A stretch of 64,000 nucleotides of DNA from Streptomyces camelliae (lineage in GTDB: Bacteria > Actinomycetota > Actinomycetes > Streptomycetales > Streptomycetaceae): positions 8,494,001-8,558,000 of the forward strand of contig NZ_CP115300.1 in NCBI RefSeq assembly GCF_027625935.1, in the 5' to 3' direction. Made by a program: the position numbers and the translations under genes. Below the pieces are notes generated by a model. That model did not search any database. It worked only from the letters and a program-made list of their open reading frames with translations, and was not told the origin of the DNA. Below, one piece after another: positions 26,135 through 35,040 of the stretch; position 1 is the first letter of the stretch; the number at the start of each line of letters is the position of its first letter.

Positions 26135-27475
26135 GTGACGCCATCTGCAGCCTCTTCCGGACCCGGGGCGCCCGGCCTCGACATCCCCGCCGTGACGGTG
26201 ACGCCGGGCGGTACCGCCGCCACGAACCTGACCGTCCGCAACGACAGCGACATCGTCGAGGCGTACACCCTGGAGGTCGTGGGCGACTGCGCGGCCTGGA
26301 CCACCGTGGAACCCGCACGGGTCTCGCTCTACCCCGGGACCTCCGAGACGGTGGCCATCCGGCTGGCCCCGCCACGCTCCCCGCACGTGCGCGCGGGCGA
26401 TGTGCCGCTGGGCGTACGGGTGTTGCCGGCCGAGCACCCCGAGTCCGTGACGGTGCCCGAGACCACCGTGCACATCGAGGCGTTCCACGAGCTGCGCACC
26501 GAACTGCTTCCCCGTCGTCGGCGCGGCTGGCTGCGCGGCCGCTACCGGCTGGCGGTGCGCAACGAGGGCAACACCCCGGCCCGGGTGAGCTTCAGTCCGG
26601 AACAGCCTGGCGAGGAGCTGAAGTTCGGCTTCACTCCCGCCGAACTGGCCCTGGAGCCCGGTGAGTCGGCGGAGACCCGGCTGCGGGTGCGCACCGGCAA
26701 ACCGGTCTGGTTCGGCAAGCCGGTGGTCTGGCCATTCACGGTGGGCGTCGGCGACAGCACGGCGGAGGGGGAGGCCGAACGGCCCGGGACCGCCGTACGG
26801 CCGCCGCTGGAGGCCGAGTTCGTCCAGATCCCCGTCTTCCCGAAGTGGCTGCTGGCGCTGCTCGCGGCCCTGATCGCGCTGATCGTGGCCTGGTTCGCGC
26901 TGGTCCGCCCGGCGGTGCGCAGCGCCGCCAAGCAGGCGGCCGACGAGGTGGTCCAGCCCCGCCCGACCCCCGGCGGGAGCCAGAACGGGCAGTCCCCGGG
27001 GACCGGCGCCGGCACCGGCACGGGTACCGGCACCGGTTCCCGGCAGGGCGGCCAGGGCGCGAACACGGCACCGGGCGCCGGAGGCGACGGCCCCGACGGC
27101 ACGGTGGCCGGAGCCGGGCAGCAGAGCTCGGCCACGATCGACGTACAGACATCGGGTGGGGTGGACAAGACCGGCACCTATGTGGTCCCCAAGGGCAAGA
27201 TCTTCGGCATCACCGATATCGTCGTCGCCAATTTCCAGGGCGACGAGGGGGTCATGACCATCACCTTCGGCGACCGGAAGATCACCACGATCGCGCTGGA
27301 GACCTTCCGCAACCAGGACTACCACTGGGTCACCCCCATCAAGATCCCCGAGGACGCCACCGTCACCATGAACGTGACGTGCGCGAAGCCGGGGACACCG
27401 GCCACCGGCCGGCAGGCGACGCAGTGTCACGAGGTCCTGAACGTCAGTGGTGTGCTCAGCGACGTCGCACGGTGA
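26135..27475 (+). CDS. CIS-linked single-pass membrane protein (often annotated 'hydrolytic protein')
   Basis: A 446-residue protein divergent from the LuxR gene. The N-terminal 230 residues are two Ig-like beta domains (VTVTPGGTAATNLTVRND, LAVRNEGNTPARVSFSPEQ) without a signal peptide, so probably cytoplasmic. One membrane helix lies at 238-258 (WLLALLAALIALIVAWFALV). A Gly/Thr-rich spacer follows (GTGAGTGTGTG), then an outside beta domain (335-446) with ASP/FQGDEG-type strands. No hydrolase active site is visible despite the common annotation. Related genes sit beside Streptomyces CIS loci, so it may be a second membrane partner. Start GTG 26135 is weakly supported. Confidence 0.72.
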   Translation: MTPSAASSGPGAPGLDIPAVTVTPGGTAATNLTVRNDSDIVEAYTLEVVGDCAAWTTVEPARVSLYPGTSETVAIRLAPPRSPHVRAGDVPLGVRVLPAEHPESVTVPETTVHIEAFHELRTELLPRRRRGWLRGRYRLAVRNEGNTPARVSFSPEQPGEELKFGFTPAELALEPGESAETRLRVRTGKPVWFGKPVVWPFTVGVGDSTAEGEAERPGTAVRPPLEAEFVQIPVFPKWLLALLAALIALIVAWFALVRPAVRSAAKQAADEVVQPRPTPGGSQNGQSPGTGAGTGTGTGTGSRQGGQGANTAPGAGGDGPDGTVAGAGQQSSATIDVQTSGGVDKTGTYVVPKGKIFGITDIVVANFQGDEGVMTITFGDRKITTIALETFRNQDYHWVTPIKIPEDATVTMNVTCAKPGTPATGRQATQCHEVLNVSGVLSDVAR

Positions 27476-27670
27476 GGTGGTGCCCCCGCACATCGTTCGC
27501 CTTCGTGTGGCGTAAGGGGAAGGGGTGACTCCCACTCCGGCCGAAAACCACCAAGGGACTCCATGTAACGTGCATGTTTCGCATGCCGTCACACACCCCG
27601 GAATCCCGGCGTCCGCACCGGTGACGTCCTGCGGCCCGAACTACCCACCGTCGTAAGTGAATTGGCCGGT

Positions 27671-28339
27671 TTACGCGCTGCTGACCGGCGCCCGCGGGAC
27701 CGCGAACGCCTCCCTCGGCGGCACACCGAATTCGTCCACCGTGCGTGCGCCGGACTCCGCGAGCTTCGTGCCCGGCGGCAGCGCCATGGTCACCCCCGTG
27801 CCCACGGGGACCCTGACCGTCACTGGCCGACCGTGCAGTACGGCCAGCCGTACGGCCCTGTCCGGAGAGGCGGCGGCGCCGTCGGCACGGGTGAGCCGTC
27901 GCGGCCTCGGGGCTGCCGGTAGTGCCTGTCCCGCCACCGCGGCAGCCCCGCCGTGAGGAACGAGGCGGCCGATCAGCAGCACGGCCCCGCCGAGGACGAA
28001 GCCGTAACAGGCCAGCAGGCTACGCCGGTTCTCCTGGACCACCCACATCGCGAGCCCGGCAGCGGGGACGCATGCTGCCGGCAGTCGTTCCCCGGTGGCC
28101 GGGCTGGTCGGCAGGAGTCCGGCCGCCAGGATCGCGGCGAGGAAGTGCATCGCCCCCGAACTCCCGGCGACGTCGCGGGGATCGGTGCCGCGAACGGTCT
28201 CGCCGAACAGCGCGTCGATCCGATGGGGGAGCAGGACGTCGCCGGCGAACGGCGCCGGTGTCGGCGGACCGCCCCAGAACCACTGCGCCGGCGCGGCGAT
28301 CACCGCGAGGGTGACGATGTTCCAGACGGCCCCGAACAT
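27671..28339 (-). CDS. Predicted membrane protein of unknown function
   Basis: A 222-residue protein with about four hydrophobic segments (VWNIVTLAVIAAPAQWF, AMHFLAAILAAGLLP, VPAAGLAMWVVQE, LACYGFVLGGAVLLIGRLV). A non-membrane C-terminal part follows, with VTVRVPVGTGVTMALPPGTKLAES. No family recognised. It is not coupled to any neighbour; the 195 bp to its left hold no clear signal. Codon bias supports coding. Confidence 0.6.
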   Translation of the reverse strand: MFGAVWNIVTLAVIAAPAQWFWGGPPTPAPFAGDVLLPHRIDALFGETVRGTDPRDVAGSSGAMHFLAAILAAGLLPTSPATGERLPAACVPAAGLAMWVVQENRRSLLACYGFVLGGAVLLIGRLVPHGGAAAVAGQALPAAPRPRRLTRADGAAASPDRAVRLAVLHGRPVTVRVPVGTGVTMALPPGTKLAESGARTVDEFGVPPREAFAVPRAPVSSA

Positions 28340-28390
28340 ACCGCCGTTCTGCTGTCCGCGCCCGCGATCACCCCGGCCGAGGTCCGCCCT

Positions 28391-28807
28391 TCAGCTGCCC
28401 GAGTGCCCTGCGGCAGCCGCCTCTCCGTCGGTGGCCAAAGGGACTTCGCCGCCCGTCTTGCTGTACCCCAGGGCCTGGACGATCCGGCCGTTCTCGACGT
28501 GCATCAGGTTCACGCCGCGTACGGAGTCGTGAGGGCCGTCGCCGAAGTGGTAGCGCCAGCGGATCGTCGCCCGGTCGCCGGCGACGGTGACGTCCTCGGG
28601 TGCGAACCGGGTGGTGCGGTCGGCCGCGAGCGTCCGCCAGAAGGCGAGGCACGCCTCCCGCCCCTCAACGCGTTCGCCGTCCGGCGCCGGCTGGATCGCC
28701 TCCATGACACATCCGTCGCCCACGAGATCGTCGAGCAGATCGGGCTCGTGATGGACGAAGGCCTGGTTGAACAGATCGATGACTGCTGCGGTCGTACGAG
28801 GTGACAT
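28391..28807 (-). CDS. SnoaL-like / NTF2-fold polyketide-cyclase-family protein
   Basis: A 138-residue protein of the SnoaL-like NTF2 fold: AVIDLFNQAFVHHEPDLLDDLV, GREACLAFWRTLAADRTTRF, then the beta strands DRATIRWRYHFGDG and VRGVNLMHVENGRIVQALGY. Proteins like this act as small-molecule isomerases, hydrolases or binding proteins, and the substrate cannot be predicted. It is divergent from a TetR gene across a space containing two operator-like dyads, so it is the likely target of that repressor. Confidence 0.85.
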   Translation of the reverse strand: MSPRTTAAVIDLFNQAFVHHEPDLLDDLVGDGCVMEAIQPAPDGERVEGREACLAFWRTLAADRTTRFAPEDVTVAGDRATIRWRYHFGDGPHDSVRGVNLMHVENGRIVQALGYSKTGGEVPLATDGEAAAAGHSGS

Positions 28808-28839
28808 GGTCGCTCCTCAGAGGGGAAGGACGTCGTAGA

Positions 28840-28882
28840 TAGAACAGTCGGTCTATCTCCACCATATAGACCGGTTGATCTA
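28840..28882. promoter_or_regulatory. Twin TetR-type operators TAGA-N8-TCTA
   Basis: Two copies of TAGA-N8-TCTA at 28840-28855 and 28867-28882, 27 bp apart, fill the 103-bp space between the divergent SnoaL and TetR genes. A further dyad GACCGGT-N6-ACCGGTC (28869-28888) overlaps the second copy. The layout suggests autoregulation and control of the SnoaL gene. Confidence 0.65.
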
Positions 28883-28910
28883 CCGGTCAACGGGTGGCAG
28901 GCTGGCGCCC

Positions 28911-29468
28911 ATGAAGCCGGGACCGCGTGATCGCCTGCTGGAGGCGGCGCAGCAGCTGACCTACCGTCATGGCGTCGCAGTGGGCGTGGACACACTGCTC
29001 AAGAGCGCGAACGTGGCCCGCAGGTCGCTGTACGAGCACTTCGGCGGCAAGGACGGCCTGATCGCGGAGGTGCTGCGGCGCAGCGCCGCCGAGGACGAGG
29101 CGGGCTACGAACGAACCATGGGGGCCGCGGGAGAGGATCCGCGCGAGCGTCTGCTGGCGATCTTCGACCAGCTCGGCACCGTCATCACGGAGCCGGACTT
29201 CCGGGGCTGCCGTTATCTCGCCGCCGACCTGGCCCTGGCCGACCCCGACCATCCTGCCCACGCCGTCACCCGCGACTACCGCGCGCGCGTGACCCGGCTT
29301 CTCGCGGCCGAACTGGTCCGGCTCGGCCATCCCCGGCCTGCGCGGGCCGCCGACCAGCTGCTGCTCCTCATCGACGGAGTCATGGCGGCCGGCGCCACCC
29401 GCCCCGGTACCGACCCGGCCGCGGCCGCCCGTGAACTCGCGGAGCGGATCCTGGCGGAGCGGGAGTGA
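28911..29468 (+). CDS. TetR-family repressor
   Basis: A 185-residue TetR regulator. The HTH spans about 5-50 (RDRLLEAAQQLTYRHGVAVGVDTL, NVARRSLYEHFGGKDGLIAEVL), followed by an all-helical ligand domain. ATG 28911 places the helix-turn-helix right at the N-terminus as is usual; an in-frame upstream start would run through the operator. It most likely represses itself and the divergent SnoaL-like gene, with an unknown inducer. Confidence 0.9.
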   Translation: MKPGPRDRLLEAAQQLTYRHGVAVGVDTLLKSANVARRSLYEHFGGKDGLIAEVLRRSAAEDEAGYERTMGAAGEDPRERLLAIFDQLGTVITEPDFRGCRYLAADLALADPDHPAHAVTRDYRARVTRLLAAELVRLGHPRPARAADQLLLLIDGVMAAGATRPGTDPAAAARELAERILAERE

Positions 29469-29566
29469 CCTTTCGACCCCCGAGGGGGGCCGCGGTGCGG
29501 CTGCTGGAGCCCGTGAGGGAAACTGGTTGCCTAGCGAAACCACCGGGACCCCGGGAAAGGCCCTCC

Positions 29567-29929
29567 ATGCCGTACCTCACCGTCGACTACTCCTCCCACC
29601 TGGCCGGAACCTTCGACCGGGCGGCCCTGGTGAAGGAGTTGCATCCGCTCGTGGTCGAGGAGTCCGGTACGAGGGGTGTGTGCAAGACACTGTTCCGGCC
29701 GGTGGAGACGTACGTCGGGGACCGGCCGTGCGAGGAGGCGGCCTTTGTGCACGTCGACGTGGGGCTCATGCCCGGTCGTCCCGAGGCGCTGAAGGCGCGG
29801 CTGTCCGAGGGGGTGCTCGCGCTGTTGGAGAAGCATCTACGGGTCGAGGGCGTACCTCCGGACGCGGTCTTCTCGGTGGAGGTGCGCGACCTCACCGGCT
29901 CCTACCGGCTCTCGCCGTCCGCGCGCTGA
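29567..29929 (+). CDS. 5-carboxymethyl-2-hydroxymuconate isomerase-family (tautomerase) protein
   Basis: A 120-residue protein starting Met-Pro (MPYLTVDYSSHL), so removal of Met would leave the N-terminal Pro that is the catalytic base of the tautomerase superfamily. The rest (FVHVDVGLMPGRPEALKARLSEGV, FSVEVRDLTGSYRLS) fits the CHMI family that isomerises hydroxymuconate intermediates in aromatic catabolism. No other catabolic genes surround it, so the actual substrate is open. ATG 29567 was chosen for the conserved Pro2. Confidence 0.85.
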   Translation: MPYLTVDYSSHLAGTFDRAALVKELHPLVVEESGTRGVCKTLFRPVETYVGDRPCEEAAFVHVDVGLMPGRPEALKARLSEGVLALLEKHLRVEGVPPDAVFSVEVRDLTGSYRLSPSAR

Positions 29930-29939
29930 CCGACCGCGC

Positions 29940-30635
29940 ATGCGCTTGAGCACCGTTGCCGTTCCGCACTACGGTGCCCCGGTGGAGCTCTTCTCACGTT
30001 CCTGGACGGCGTTGCGCGAGGCGGTCGCCGCACTCGCCGACGAGGACTTCGAGCGGCCCTCCGGTTGTGCCGGCTGGCTGGTGCGGGACCTGGTCTGCCA
30101 TCTGGTCATCGACGCCCAGGACGTGCTGATCACCCTGGTCACCCCCGCGACCGGCGCACCGACCGTGGACGCGGTCACCTACTGGAAGCTCGTCGAACCC
30201 CCGACCGGTGAGGATCCGCTCGACGCGCTGATCCCCCGGCTGGCCGCCGCCTACGGCGAGCCGGGGTTGCTGAGGTTCCATCTGGACGACGTCGGCTCCG
30301 CCGCGGGCCGCGCCGCCGAACTCGCCGATCCGGCCGCGCGTGTCGGCACCCGCGACGAGGTGCTGACCGTCGGCGACTACCTGTCCGCGTACGTCGTCGA
30401 ATGGACCCTGCATCACCTCGACCTGATCGCCCATCTGCCGTCGGCCCCCGATCCCCCCGCCGAAACCCTCGCGGCGGCGCGCGTGTCACTGGAGAAGATC
30501 GCGGGATCCGGGTTCCCCGCCTCGCTCTCCGACAGGGAAGCACTGCTGATCGGCACGGGCCGGCGCGCACCGACCGACGCGGAGCGCGAGACGCTGGGCG
30601 ACTTCGCGGAACAACTCCCCTTCATTCTCGGCTGA
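29940..30635 (+). CDS. Maleylpyruvate-isomerase-family, mycothiol-dependent enzyme-like protein
   Basis: A 231-residue DinB/MDMPI-fold protein. It has LFSRSWTALREAVAALADEDFERPSGCAGWLVRDLVCHLV near the start and WTLHHLDLIAHL in the middle; these His residues fit the metal site of the family. Actinobacterial members use mycothiol for isomerisation or S-transfer. The gene follows the tautomerase gene by 10 bp, so the two are likely co-transcribed, both isomerase-type. Confidence 0.85.
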   Translation: MRLSTVAVPHYGAPVELFSRSWTALREAVAALADEDFERPSGCAGWLVRDLVCHLVIDAQDVLITLVTPATGAPTVDAVTYWKLVEPPTGEDPLDALIPRLAAAYGEPGLLRFHLDDVGSAAGRAAELADPAARVGTRDEVLTVGDYLSAYVVEWTLHHLDLIAHLPSAPDPPAETLAAARVSLEKIAGSGFPASLSDREALLIGTGRRAPTDAERETLGDFAEQLPFILG

Positions 30636-30693
30636 ACGGTCGTCCACGTGGCGGTCGAAGGTTCCGGCGCGGACACGGCCGACACGGCGCCCG

Positions 30694-31581
30694 TCACCAG
30701 CGCACCGCCGTGAAGTCGACCGGCCGGGGCCGCAGTTCGCGGGTGCGTGCCGCCAGCCGCCGCATCCGCTCGGCCATGTCGTCGGCGGGCAGCCGGCGCC
30801 GGTCGCCGTGGCCCGGCAGCAGCCACTCGAAGCGCAGCCGGCCGGCGGTCCGGGCCAGCGAGGCGGCCAGTTCGCGGATGGAGTACCAGGTGACGCTCTC
30901 GGCCACCTCGATGTCCCCCGTGCCGCGTGACCAGTAGAAGCTGTCGCCGCTGAAGCAGTACCGCTCGTCCGCGACGAACAGCGCGCTGCCCTTGGTGTGT
31001 CCCGGGAGCGGGTGGGCGATCACCCCGTCGGCGACCTCCACCGGATCGGTGCCGCGCAGCACCTGGTCGGCGTCCGGAGCGGCGTCGAGGTCACCCTCGT
31101 GGATCCAGAGCCGGGCGCCCAGCCGGTCGGCGTACCGGCGGCCGTGCGCGGCGTGGTCGCGGTGGGTGAGCAGGACGTCGGTGACGGGGCCCAGTGCCTC
31201 GTAGCGCGTGGCCAGCGCGGTGCTCCAGCGCGGGGTGTCCACCAGCATCGCGGTGCCGTCGGGCCGGCGCAGCAGATAGGAGTTGGCGCCCGCGGTGTGC
31301 GGGGAGTTGTGCCCGCACAGGAGCACGGCGTCGTCCAGGGCCAGCGGGAAGGGGTCCAGGGCCGAGTCCAGCCGTCCGGTCACAGGGCGGACGGCGCGGG
31401 TGTGGCAGGCGTGCGCGGCGGCGAGGAGCTGCCGCACCTCGGCCTCGCCGCTCGGCTGGCGCAACACCGCCGAGCGGCCGTCGACCTCGCCGATCAGGCC
31501 GGGGGCCAGCTGCCGGGCGACATCGCAGTTCGTGCATCGCTCGGTCACATGCCAGCCCTCTGGTAAGCGCATGTCACCCAT
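30694..31581 (-). CDS. MBL-fold hydrolase with ferredoxin-like N-terminus and a TTA codon
   Basis: A 295-residue protein. The N-terminal 60 residues resemble a ferredoxin remnant (CTNC, then HACH) as in ferredoxin-MBL fusions. The MBL part has THRDHAAHG, a variant of the usual HxHxDH metal motif, then HPLPGHTKGS, FSGDSFYW and LLPGHGDR. The altered first motif makes the metal content uncertain. Residue 6 is encoded by TTA (31566-31564), so translation may depend on bldA. ATG 31581 has AAGGA seven bases upstream. Physiological role unknown. Confidence 0.85.
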   Translation of the reverse strand: MGDMRLPEGWHVTERCTNCDVARQLAPGLIGEVDGRSAVLRQPSGEAEVRQLLAAAHACHTRAVRPVTGRLDSALDPFPLALDDAVLLCGHNSPHTAGANSYLLRRPDGTAMLVDTPRWSTALATRYEALGPVTDVLLTHRDHAAHGRRYADRLGARLWIHEGDLDAAPDADQVLRGTDPVEVADGVIAHPLPGHTKGSALFVADERYCFSGDSFYWSRGTGDIEVAESVTWYSIRELAASLARTAGRLRFEWLLPGHGDRRRLPADDMAERMRRLAARTRELRPRPVDFTAVRW

Positions 31582-31721
31582 GGTCCGTTCCTTTCTGTAC
31601 CGCGCTCGCCGAGCGGCCGCGCACGTCCAGAGGTATCCCGCGCCGGGCGGAAACCGGAAGAGGGTCCGGACCTTGTTCTTGCGGGGGCTTACTGCTCTGG
31701 CACGTGACCTTGACGCACGTC

Positions 31722-31737
31722 ATGTTACCGGTAACAT
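31722..31737. promoter_or_regulatory. LacI-type operator (perfect 16-bp palindrome)
   Basis: ATGTTACCGGTAACAT is a perfect palindrome with central CG, the classic LacI/GalR-family operator shape. It lies 60 bp upstream of the MFS transporter start, in the space divergent from the MBL gene. The LacI-family gene at 35041 is the obvious candidate binder. Confidence 0.8.
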
Positions 31738-31796
31738 TCATGTCCCGTCGGAGCCGAGGCAACTCGCCCTGGACACCTGTGACTTGTGGAGTCGGC

Positions 31797-33005
31797 ATGA
31801 GCGAACCATCGACCCGGCCGTGCGACACGGGCACCCGTGCGGCCTCCGCCGCCCCCGAGGCGCCCGTCTTCAGCCCGGCGGCCGTGGTCGCCTCGTGCGT
31901 CGGCTTCGTGCTGATCGGCGTGCTCCAGGCGCTCTACGGGCCGTCGATCCCGGCTTTCCGCCGCGAGTTCGGGCTCAGCCCCGCGGCCGCCGGCCTCGGA
32001 CTGAGCGCCCATTTCGTCGGCGGTGTGGCGGGCGTGCTGCTCTTCGACCGGCTGTACGGGCGGCTCGGCAACCGGCAGATCCTCGGTGCCTCCTACCTGC
32101 TGATGGCCGTCGGCGCGGCGGGCTTCGCCTGGGCCCCGAACTGGCCCGTGGCGCTGGCCACCGCGCTGCTCGGCGGGCTGGGCTTCGGCGGCATCGACTA
32201 CGGCCTCAATCAGCTGTTCGCGGTCGGTTTCGGACACCGCTCGACGGCCATGCTGAACGTCCTCAACGCGCACTTCGGCATCGGCGCGATCCTCGGCCCC
32301 GCGCTGGTCGGCACGGTCGGCGCCGGGCACTACCCGGCGATCTTCCTCGGCTTCGCGCTGGTCAACCTGCCGTTGCTGCTGTGCCTGAAGGGCGTACGGG
32401 ACCGTGCCCCGCAGCCGTCGGACGCCGCCGGGGACGCCGGCGGCGGACAGGCGCTCGTCCGCGGCCTGGCATCGGTGCTCGCGGTGTTCGTCGCCCTCTA
32501 CGTGCTGCACGTCGGCATCGAGGCGGGCGTCGGCGGCTGGGAGCCCACCCATCTGGAGACCGTCGGCTACGGCGCCGGGACCGCGGCGACGGCTACCTCC
32601 GTGTACTGGCTGATGATGACCGTCGGCCGGTTCCTCGTCGCACCCATCGCGCTCCGGTTCAGCCCGCAGGCCATCATCACCGTCTCCTGCGCGGGCATGA
32701 CCTGCTGTCTGCTGCTGGCCTCCGTGGCGGGGCTCGCCCCCTACGCGTACGCCGGTGTCGGCCTGTTCATCGCGCCCGTCTTCCCCACCGGACTGCCCTG
32801 GCTGCACCGCACGGCCCCCCGGGCCCGCCGGGCGGGGGCGATGGTCATCGCCGCGTCCATGGTGGGCGGGGTCGCGGCCGGGCCGGCGCTCGGCAAGGCC
32901 ATCGAGTGCTCCGGCGTCCGCGCCGTACCCCTTCTGCTGGGCGCCGTCTCGGCCCTGTGCCTGGCCGCCACCCGCTGGCTGATCCGCGCCACCCGCCCGC
33001 GCTGA
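31797..33005 (+). CDS. MFS transporter, probable sugar permease
   Basis: A 402-residue major facilitator protein with about 12 membrane segments (VVASCVGFVLIGVLQALYG, LGLSAHFVGGVAGVLLF, GFGGIDYGLNQLFAVGFG and so on). GGAG lies five bases before ATG 31797. A LacI-type operator precedes it, and a GH35 beta-galactosidase gene follows 170 bp downstream. A role in galactoside uptake is therefore likely, although the family also includes fucose-type permeases and drug exporters. Confidence 0.85.
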   Translation: MSEPSTRPCDTGTRAASAAPEAPVFSPAAVVASCVGFVLIGVLQALYGPSIPAFRREFGLSPAAAGLGLSAHFVGGVAGVLLFDRLYGRLGNRQILGASYLLMAVGAAGFAWAPNWPVALATALLGGLGFGGIDYGLNQLFAVGFGHRSTAMLNVLNAHFGIGAILGPALVGTVGAGHYPAIFLGFALVNLPLLLCLKGVRDRAPQPSDAAGDAGGGQALVRGLASVLAVFVALYVLHVGIEAGVGGWEPTHLETVGYGAGTAATATSVYWLMMTVGRFLVAPIALRFSPQAIITVSCAGMTCCLLLASVAGLAPYAYAGVGLFIAPVFPTGLPWLHRTAPRARRAGAMVIAASMVGGVAAGPALGKAIECSGVRAVPLLLGAVSALCLAATRWLIRATRPR

Positions 33006-33175
33006 ACCGCCGTCCGGCAGCCACGGGACCCGCGGGCCGCAGCGCACCCTGTACGTCCCCGCTCCGGTCCTGCGCCCCGGCACGCCATGACCTCGTCCTG
33101 CCCGGACGGCACGCCACCCACCGGCCTGACCGCCCGGCTCACCGACCTCCCCGACCCCGGACCGGAGAACCCCTG

Positions 33176-34927
33176 ATGCCCTTTCCGCACCGCCTGCGCG
33201 TGCCGCGCCCCGCCGCGCCCCCGCTCACCGGCCATCTGCCGTTCACGGACGCACCGGGCGTTGCCGACCCGATCGAGGTCACCAGCCGCTACTCACCCGC
33301 GGCGGCCGCCCCTGGTTCCCGGCCTCCGGCGAGTTCCACTACTCCCGTTGTCCGGCGGGAGAGTGGGAGGAGGAGCTGCTGAAGATGAAGGCGGCCGGGG
33401 TGACGGCCGTCGCCTCCTACGTCATCTGGATCCACCACGAGGAGACCGAGGACCGGATCCGCTTCGACGGCGACCGCGACCTGCGCCGGTTCGCGCGGCT
33501 GTGCGCCCGGCACGGCCTGGACTTCATCCCGCGCATCGGCCCCTGGTCGCACGCCGAGGTGCGGGGCGGCGGACTGCCCGACTGGGTGCTGGCCCGCGAC
33601 TGCACCCCGCGCACCGACGACCCCGCCTATCTGGAACCGGTCCGCACCTGGTTCGCGGCCCTCGCCGAGCAACTGCGCGGCCTGGACCGCGCACACGGCG
33701 GCCCGATCGTCGCGATCCAGATCGAGAACGAGCTGTACGACCAGCCCGGCCATCTGCTGACCCTGAAGCGGATGGCGCAGGAAGCAGGACTGAGCGCGCC
33801 GCTGTGGACGTCGACGGCCTGGGGCGGCGTCCAGCTGCCCGGCGAGGAACTCCTGCCGCTGTACGGCGGCTACCCGGAGGCCTTCTGGACCGAGGCCGAC
33901 GGCGGCCGGCCCGACACCTGCCGCAAGCACTTCTTCTTCACCCACCAGCGCGACGACGAGGGCATCGGCGCCGACCTGCGCCCCACCACCGTGCGCGGCG
34001 CAGACCCGGAGGCCCACACCGACCGCTTCCCCGTGGGCCACCCGCGAGCTGGGCGGCGGCATGGCCGTGGCCTACCACCGCCGGCCGTGCGTGGACGCCG
34101 CCGACATCGGTGCGCTGGGCCTGACGAAGATCGGCTGCGGCTCGGTGTGGCAGGGCTACTACATGTTCCACGGCGGCACCAACCCGGCCGGCGAACTGAC
34201 CTCCCTCCAGGAGTCGCACGCCACCGGCTACCCCAACGACCTGCCCCTGCTGACGTACGACTTCCAGGCCCCCTCGGCGAGTACGGCCAGGTCCGGCCCT
34301 CGTACCACGAACTGCGGCTTCAGCACCTGCTGCTGGCCGACTTCGGGGAGCGGATCGCACCCATGGCGTCCGTGCTGCCCGAGCGCCGGCCGGCCGGGCA
34401 GCACGACCGGAACACCCTGCGCTGGGCGGTGCGCGGAGGGCGTCCTCACCCGCTTCACGCTGGTCACCGCCGAGCACGGCGACGCGTTCCCGGCGGTGGT
34501 CACAGCGGTGCGCGCCGCCGGGACGGCACCCGCGACCGTCACCGGTGTGCAGGGCAGGGCGAGCGTCCCCGACGACACGCACTTCGACACCGTCGCCGCC
34601 GAGTACCGCGTCGAGCTGCCGGAGGCCGTCCTGGACCGGGCGGACCGTACGCTGCTGCGCCTGACGTGGACCGGGGATGTGGCCCGGGCCTACGCCGGGG
34701 ACACCCTCGTCGCCGACCAGTTCCACTCCGGACGGCCCTGGGACATCGCCCTCGACCGGCTCCCCGCCGAAGCGCTGCGCGGTGCCGGGCTGCGCCTGCG
34801 GATCCTGCCGCTCTCCGCGGACGCTCCCGTGTACCTGCCCGCACCCGCGGACACCGCCAGGGGCACGGCCGTGATCCACCGGGCCGACCTGCTGACCACC
34901 CGGGTCCGGGCGGTCCGCGCGGGCTGA
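33176..34927 (+). pseudogene. GH35 beta-galactosidase gene broken by four single-base frameshifts
   Basis: Read through, this is a GH35 glycosyl hydrolase of about 583 residues: LKMKAAGVTAVASYVIWIHHEE, the acid/base site in IQIENELY, YYMFHGGTNPAGE and a beta-sandwich C-terminus. The frame is lost and restored by four one-base indels. A base is missing near 33293, a G is extra near 34035, a C is missing in the C-run at 34269-34273, and a G is extra near 34432. The net change is zero, and protein similarity continues across every break. Either the gene died very recently or the assembly has local errors. It sits between the MFS and LacI genes, as expected for a galactoside-use operon. Confidence 0.85.
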
Positions 34928-35040
34928 GACCCGGCCACGGCACGGTCCCGGACGGCCGCCTGTCCCGCCCGGCCTATCCTGGGAACCCGCCGGGCGGGAG
35001 AGCACCACCACCGTATCGAGGCCGGAGGACACACACCCGT

